Source of the DNA: Anaerolineae bacterium
Lineage (GTDB): Bacteria > Chloroflexota > Anaerolineae > 4572-78 > J111
Direction of reading: 5' to 3'
Assembly (NCBI GenBank): GCA_020433785.1
Contig: JAGRCC010000457.1
Span: 1 to 9,407 of the forward strand
Length of the DNA stretch: 9,407 nucleotides
How positions within the stretch are numbered: position 1 is the stretch's first letter; every line of letters starts with the position of its first letter. The position numbers and the translations under genes were made by a program. The notes under the pieces are model-generated. The model was given only the letters and a program-made list of their open reading frames with translations. It searched no databases and had not been told where the DNA came from. Shown here piece by piece: positions 5,973-9,407 of this stretch.

Positions 5973-6746
5973 ATGACCAGTATGAATCAATTTGATCGAC
6001 TGGAAACGATTGCCCAACGCCTGATCGAAGGGGCGTTCTCGCGTCTCTTCCACACCCAACTCCATCCGGCCGATTTAGCCCGCTACCTGGCCATCGCCAT
6101 TGAAAGTGAGCCGCCGGAAACGGGTCAAAGCGAGGCTGACCACATTCCCAATTTTTACGGCGTGATCTTAAATCCGGGTGATTACAATCAATTGGTGGCC
6201 GGATCGAGCGTTGAAGCTGAGGCGACTCGCCTCCGTAATTACTTGACCTGGTTGATCCAAGAAGCCGATTATCAACCGGCCGGACCGATTCATGTAACGC
6301 TCGAACCGTCTGACGGGGTGCGGCCGGGCAAGGTCAAGGTTAAAACGCGTTATGTTAACGGCAATGGCAGCAAGCACCGGACCAAAACGAAAGAGGCTTT
6401 TTTTGTGTCGACCACCAACGCCGGTCACTGGCTGCTGCAATTTGAAGATAACGTGGTCTCGTTAGGTGAGCCGGTGCTTAGAATAGGGCGCGCCCTGGAT
6501 AATGATATTATATTGACCGATCAAACCGTATCGCGCTATCATGCTCAACTTCGCTGGCGTAATGGTGGTTACCATCTCTATCCGCCGGTCCCGCCGGAAG
6601 TGGTCGGCGAACAGGACAAGACTCTTCGTTTAGATCCCCGCACCACCGTCAATGCCGAAGCCGCGACCCAGGGTGCCCTCAAGCACGGCGATGTTCTCAC
6701 CTTTGGCAGTACCGTCTTGCATATTGTTGTGCAGGATAATCCGTAG
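5973..6746 (+). CDS. FhaA-like protein: DUF3662 domain plus FHA domain
   Basis: This 257-residue cytoplasmic protein has the FhaA architecture. Residues about 6-125 match the DUF3662/FhaA N-terminal domain (FDRLETIAQRLIEGAFSRLF, then HPADLARYLAIAIE and ILNPGDY). The C-terminal FHA domain covers about 153-255. FHA domains bind phosphothreonine, and FhaA in Actinobacteria links Ser/Thr kinases to cell-wall synthesis. The core IGRALDND (171-178) and SRYH (187-190) are present, supplying the Arg and Ser contacts. The later loop that usually reads GSxNGTxxNG is replaced by TTVNAEAATQG after a proline-rich stretch, so the binding site looks partly degenerate. Start ATG 5973 has AGAGG 10 nt upstream; ATG 5982 is possible. 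It forms an operon with the next FHA gene (14-nt gap). No kinase or phosphatase gene is in the window. Confidence 0.85.
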   Translation: MTSMNQFDRLETIAQRLIEGAFSRLFHTQLHPADLARYLAIAIESEPPETGQSEADHIPNFYGVILNPGDYNQLVAGSSVEAEATRLRNYLTWLIQEADYQPAGPIHVTLEPSDGVRPGKVKVKTRYVNGNGSKHRTKTKEAFFVSTTNAGHWLLQFEDNVVSLGEPVLRIGRALDNDIILTDQTVSRYHAQLRWRNGGYHLYPPVPPEVVGEQDKTLRLDPRTTVNAEAATQGALKHGDVLTFGSTVLHIVVQDNP

Positions 6747-6760
6747 AATAGGGTCGAATC

Positions 6761-7204
6761 GTGAGTCTGGATTGGATCTTATTGGGTCTTCGCATCCTGG
6801 CTGCTGTTATTCTTTATAGTTTTTTAGGCGTGGCTTTTTATATCATCTGGTACGACCTAAAGAGCGCCGAACGACTCGCCGCCGCCCGAATGCAGCCGCT
6901 TCACTACCTGCGGGTGGTAGCGCCGGCCGAAGATAGTTCGTTGACCAAGGGCGATACCTTACCCCTCCAGCCGGTTACTTATCTAGGACGCGATCCCGAT
7001 AATACCATTGTTTTAAGCGACTCACTGGCCTCGAGCCGGCACGCGCGCATCAGCCGCGAAAATGGCGTGTGGTGGATTGAGGATTTAGGTAGTAAAAATG
7101 GCACCACCCTTAATGAATTGCCCGTTTCTAAACCTACGTCACTGGCCGATCATGATTTGATCGGTATTGGCAATTTGTGCTTTCGCGTGGAACTGGGGAG
7201 TTAA
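6761..7204 (+). CDS. FhaB-like membrane-anchored FHA domain protein
   Basis: This 147-residue protein has one N-terminal transmembrane helix (about 5-30) followed by a basic/charged turn (YDLKSAER), which would leave the FHA domain in the cytoplasm. The FHA domain (about 70-145) is complete: LGRDPDN (75-81), SSRHARI (91-97), DLGSKNGTTLN (108-118), so R77, S91, N113 and N118 can contact phosphothreonine. Domain order and size resemble actinobacterial FhaB, a substrate of PknA/PknB-type kinases in wall synthesis. Start GTG 6761 is preceded by AGGG (6750-6753) at 7 nt spacing, and it lies 14 nt after the FhaA-like gene. In contrast to Actinobacteria, no rodA/ftsW, penicillin-binding protein or PP2C gene follows within the window; a peptidase operon does. 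Confidence 0.85.
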   Translation: MSLDWILLGLRILAAVILYSFLGVAFYIIWYDLKSAERLAAARMQPLHYLRVVAPAEDSSLTKGDTLPLQPVTYLGRDPDNTIVLSDSLASSRHARISRENGVWWIEDLGSKNGTTLNELPVSKPTSLADHDLIGIGNLCFRVELGS

Positions 7205-7347
7205 CGAGTTTTTAGAGTTAGGGAGTTTTTGGAGTTAGAGCGTTAATGAGTTGGAGTTAATGAATCGGGAAGTAGAGGTTAGAAATGGGGCTTAGGTTTA
7301 CGCCCTACGTCCCCCGTTCTACGGATCAAATTTCGCAGGATTAATCT
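7205..7347. other. Intergenic region before the M42 peptidase
   Basis: This 143-bp gap contains the GAGTT repeat array and a GC-richer stretch around 7299-7325. The only clear signal is AGGA (7337-7340), 7 nt before the peptidase ATG. I found no convincing promoter or terminator hairpin, so whether the peptidase genes are cotranscribed with the FHA genes is open. Confidence 0.5.
7206..7258 (+). repeat. GAGTT (AACTC) short degenerate repeat array
   Basis: GAGTT occurs at 7206, 7215, 7223, 7232, 7248 and 7254, with GCGTT at 7240, so spacing is 6-9 nt. The unit reads (G)GAGTTAG, the reverse of the AACTCC unit embedded at 1341-1382. It begins 2 bp after the FhaB-like stop codon. Confidence 0.65.
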
Positions 7348-8403
7348 ATGATTTTGGAAGAACTGTCTAACGCCTTTGGTGTGTCGAGTGTTGAAGGCGA
7401 GGTACGCAAAATTATTGTAGAGGCGGTAAAAGATTACGTCGATTCGTGGCGCATTGATACGATAGGCAACTTGTTTGTGACGCGCCGCCGCCGGATTGAG
7501 ACTGAGGCGTCGCCGCTCAAAGTGATGGTCACGGCCCACATGGACGAAGTGGGTTTTATTATCTCGGAAGTTAAGAGCAGCGGCTTGTTGAAATTCAAGC
7601 CGGTGGGTGGTTTTGATCGCCGCATTTTGCTGGGCAAAGCCGTTGTCGTTGGCTCAGATAAGGTGCCGGGGGTAATCGGTCTCAAGCCGGTGCATTTGGT
7701 GAAGCGGGGCGAGCGCCACACGGTCGGCAGCATCGACTCGATGACCATCGATATCGGCGCGAACAGCGATTCAACCCGGGTTAAAGCCGGCGATTTCGCC
7801 ACCTTTGCCACGCAGTTTGGTTATCTGGGCGGTCAGCCTGATGCTGTCTCGCCGCATGCCGGGCAGGTCAAGGGCAAAGCCTTTGATGATCGAGCCGGTT
7901 GTGCGGTGCTGGTCGAACTGCTAAAAGGCGATTATCCGGTCGATTTGGTGGCTGTTTTTACGGTTCAGGAGGAGATTGGCTCGCGTGGGGCGAAAGTGGC
8001 GGCCTACGCCGTCGAGCCTGATTTGGCCTTTATTCTGGAGTGTACCGCCGCCGATGATCTACCGCGCCAGAGTGACGAGGCTGATGAGGGGTTTCCGCGT
8101 TTGGGCGATGGCCCGGCCATCACGGTCATGGATCGCTCCTTCATTGCCGACCGTACGCTGGTCGATTTACTGATCGAAACAGCCGAGGCTGAGGGGCTGC
8201 CGTATCAGTTCAAACGGCCTGGCATCGGCGGTACGGATGCCGGCGCGGTCCACACCATCCGCGAAGGCGTGCCATCGGCGGTGGTCAGCGTCCCGGCCCG
8301 CTACATTCACGCGCCGGCTGCCGTTTTAGATTTGACCGATTTCTGGAATACGGTAAAGTTGATGACAGCGGTATTACAAAAATTACCGGCTAAAGAAGGT
8401 TGA
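7348..8403 (+). CDS. M42 family metallo-aminopeptidase
   Basis: This 351-residue protein belongs to peptidase family M42 (PepA/FrvX/TET type; some members were once called endoglucanase M). It should remove N-terminal residues from peptides using two metal ions, and M42 enzymes form cytosolic dodecameric tetrahedral particles. Metal and catalytic residues are all visible: H64 and D66 in TAHMDE, D180 in KAFDDRAG, the catalytic E208 and ligand E209 in QEEIGSRG, E231 in LECTAADD, and H321 in RYIHAP. Length is normal (about 340-370). Start ATG 7348 has AGGA at 7 nt. Substrate preference (glutamyl, leucyl or lysyl) cannot be read from sequence. Its stop codon touches the following MNT-HEPN gene, and a second M42 gene follows that one. 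Confidence 0.93.
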   Translation: MILEELSNAFGVSSVEGEVRKIIVEAVKDYVDSWRIDTIGNLFVTRRRRIETEASPLKVMVTAHMDEVGFIISEVKSSGLLKFKPVGGFDRRILLGKAVVVGSDKVPGVIGLKPVHLVKRGERHTVGSIDSMTIDIGANSDSTRVKAGDFATFATQFGYLGGQPDAVSPHAGQVKGKAFDDRAGCAVLVELLKGDYPVDLVAVFTVQEEIGSRGAKVAAYAVEPDLAFILECTAADDLPRQSDEADEGFPRLGDGPAITVMDRSFIADRTLVDLLIETAEAEGLPYQFKRPGIGGTDAGAVHTIREGVPSAVVSVPARYIHAPAAVLDLTDFWNTVKLMTAVLQKLPAKEG

Positions 8404-8405
8404 AA

Positions 8406-9197
8406 TTGTTAAAAGATCTGAAAATTAGTGTCCCAAATGTTAATGAGCGGGATCAGATTCCAGCAGAAGCGATTCAGGCGGTTGTAGACTATGTTGTTCA
8501 GAGCTTTGAACCGGAGCAAGTTATTCTTTTTGGTTCCTACGCTGCCGGACAACCTCAGCCAGGTAGTGATGTTGATTTGTTAGTTATCTTGGATGCTGAC
8601 GATCCCAGACAAACGCAAAGGGAAATGGCGTTGTCGTTTCAGGCTCCATTTGGCCTGGATATTTTAGTCCGAACACCGCGCGAGATAACCGATCGAGTCA
8701 GAGCCGGCGACTCTTTTCTGCGTAATATTGTGGCTAACGGCAAAATTCTTTACGAAAAAACAGGATACGCTCTGCTACAGGATATCGACATGACAGAACC
8801 AGATGCCAAATCAAATCGTTACATCCAAGAGTGGGTTCAAAAAGCCGAAGGTGACTTTTTGGCGGCGACTAGCCTGCTCAATTTACAGCGCGAGGGTATG
8901 GCAGACGCCATTTGTTTTCACACCCAGCAGTGTGCCGAAAAATATGTGAAAGCTTATCTTACTCACCACAGAGTTGAGTTTCAACGCACTCATGATTTGG
9001 TTGAGTTATTAAGGCTGTGCCGGCAGATTGATGCAGAATTTTCAAAAATCAGCGCCGCGATGCAAGCCTTAAATAGCTACAGCGTCGAAACCCGTTATCC
9101 GGGCCGGTTTGCTTCACTTGAGGAAGCGACTGGGGCGGTTGAGGTGATGACCACAGTCCGCGACTTTGTGCGGACCAGACTGGAACTGGAAGACTAG
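8406..9197 (+). CDS. Fused MNT nucleotidyltransferase-HEPN domain protein
   Basis: A single chain of about 263 residues joins two domains usually made as separate toxin-antitoxin partners. Counting from TTG 8400, residues 22-120 are a minimal nucleotidyltransferase with GSx10DxD (G45, S46, D57, D59) and a third acid D87 in GLDILV. Residues 143-262 are a HEPN domain (PF05168-like) with FHTQQCAEKYVKAYL, RTHDLVELL and the terminal Y...RYPGRF motif. In MntA-HepT pairs, MNT adenylylates and silences the HEPN RNase. The catalytic triad of the MNT part looks intact; HEPN RNase activity is uncertain. Start: TTG 8400 overlaps the M42 stop as TTGA but sits directly against AGAAGG (8394-8399); TTG 8406 has 6-nt spacing and is preferred. 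The gene lies between two M42 peptidases, with 14 bp to the second. Confidence 0.85.
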   Translation: MLKDLKISVPNVNERDQIPAEAIQAVVDYVVQSFEPEQVILFGSYAAGQPQPGSDVDLLVILDADDPRQTQREMALSFQAPFGLDILVRTPREITDRVRAGDSFLRNIVANGKILYEKTGYALLQDIDMTEPDAKSNRYIQEWVQKAEGDFLAATSLLNLQREGMADAICFHTQQCAEKYVKAYLTHHRVEFQRTHDLVELLRLCRQIDAEFSKISAAMQALNSYSVETRYPGRFASLEEATGAVEVMTTVRDFVRTRLELED

Positions 9198-9211
9198 ACC
9201 TTGGAGTTGAC

Positions 9212-9407
9212 ATGAAAGATCTTATTAAAGCCTTGACCGAAGCCTACGGCCCGCCGGGCTATGAACAGGCGGTGCGTGATATTATTCGAGAGCAAATTTC
9301 AAATGTGGCTGACTCGGTCGAAGTCGATCCGCTGGGTAATTTGCATGCGGTTAAAAAGGGCACCGGCGAGGGCCTCAAAATTATGCTGGCCGCCCACATG
9401 GACGAGA
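9212..9407 (+). CDS. Second M42 family metallo-aminopeptidase (5' part, cut by the window edge)
   Basis: Sixty-five codons are visible before the window ends. The protein begins MKDLIKALTEAYGPPGYE, the usual M42 opening, continues with DPLGNLHA (39-46) and reaches the first metal-binding motif LAAHMDE, with H62 and D64. It lines up with the complete M42 protein upstream (H64 and D66) but is clearly divergent, so it is a paralogue rather than a recent duplicate. GGAG (9203-9206) lies 5 nt before the ATG, giving good support for the start. With only 14 bp after the MNT-HEPN stop it is probably in the same operon. Unequal M42 subunits are known to co-assemble in some archaea, so a mixed particle is possible but unproven here. 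Confidence 0.9.
   Translation, partial: MKDLIKALTEAYGPPGYEQAVRDIIREQISNVADSVEVDPLGNLHAVKKGTGEGLKIMLAAHMDE

Noticed and set aside
5969..5974. TATAAT overlapping the FhaA-like start codon as a promoter for a leaderless start at ATG 5982
   Set aside because: There is no acceptable -35 at 16-18 nt, and ATG 5973 has AGAGG upstream; the 5883-5891 extended -10 is the better candidate.

Overview
The window reads as bacterial chromosome from a mid-GC, Gram-positive-like or monoderm lineage. A Chloroflexota (Anaerolineae-type) origin is my best guess. The reasons are the combination of a folate-dependent TrmFO, an FhaA/FhaB-type pair of FHA proteins, a DapL-like aminotransferase, a soluble histidine kinase, M42 peptidases and gene-flanking arrays of short ~7-8 nt repeats. 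No rRNA or tRNA gene was seen, and the taxonomic guess is inference.

Layout. Positions 1-5831 are read from the minus strand. In transcription order (right to left) they hold TrmFO (5831-4479), a soluble sensor histidine kinase (4306-2993), a class I aminotransferase of the LL-diaminopimelate type (2996-1833, overlapping the kinase stop by ATGA), a SpoU/TrmH-family RNA 2'-O-methyltransferase (1751-885), and a BrnT-type toxin with a ribbon-helix-helix antitoxin (724-142, overlapping by 14 nt). Positions 5973-9407 are read from the plus strand. They hold an FhaA-like protein (DUF3662 plus FHA), a membrane-anchored FHA protein (FhaB-like), an M42 metallo-aminopeptidase, a fused MNT nucleotidyltransferase-HEPN protein, and the first 65 codons of a second M42 peptidase.

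Control. The divergent point is 5832-5972. It contains a consensus sigma70 promoter firing left into trmFO (TTGACA, 17 nt, TATAAC), and its -10 overlaps an extended -10 (TGTTATAAT) firing right toward the FHA genes. The toxin-antitoxin pair has its own promoter (TTGATC, 17 nt, TATAAT). The -10 lies inside a perfect-armed inverted repeat and the predicted transcript starts almost at the ATG.

Repeats. Three families of short degenerate tandem repeats occur: GATGAAT heptamers in inverted arrays (1758-1851), NNTYAGC heptamers in inverted arrays (4335-4369 and 4440-4467), and AACTCC-type repeats between genes (7206-7258). The AACTCC-type repeat also occurs inside the methyltransferase coding sequence (1341-1382), where it encodes a low-complexity linker.

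The most unusual gene arrangement is at the right end. Two M42 peptidase paralogues flank a single-chain MNT-HEPN protein in what looks like one tightly packed operon. No CRISPR array, IS element, integrase or phage gene was seen, and nothing in the window can be called a new system with confidence.
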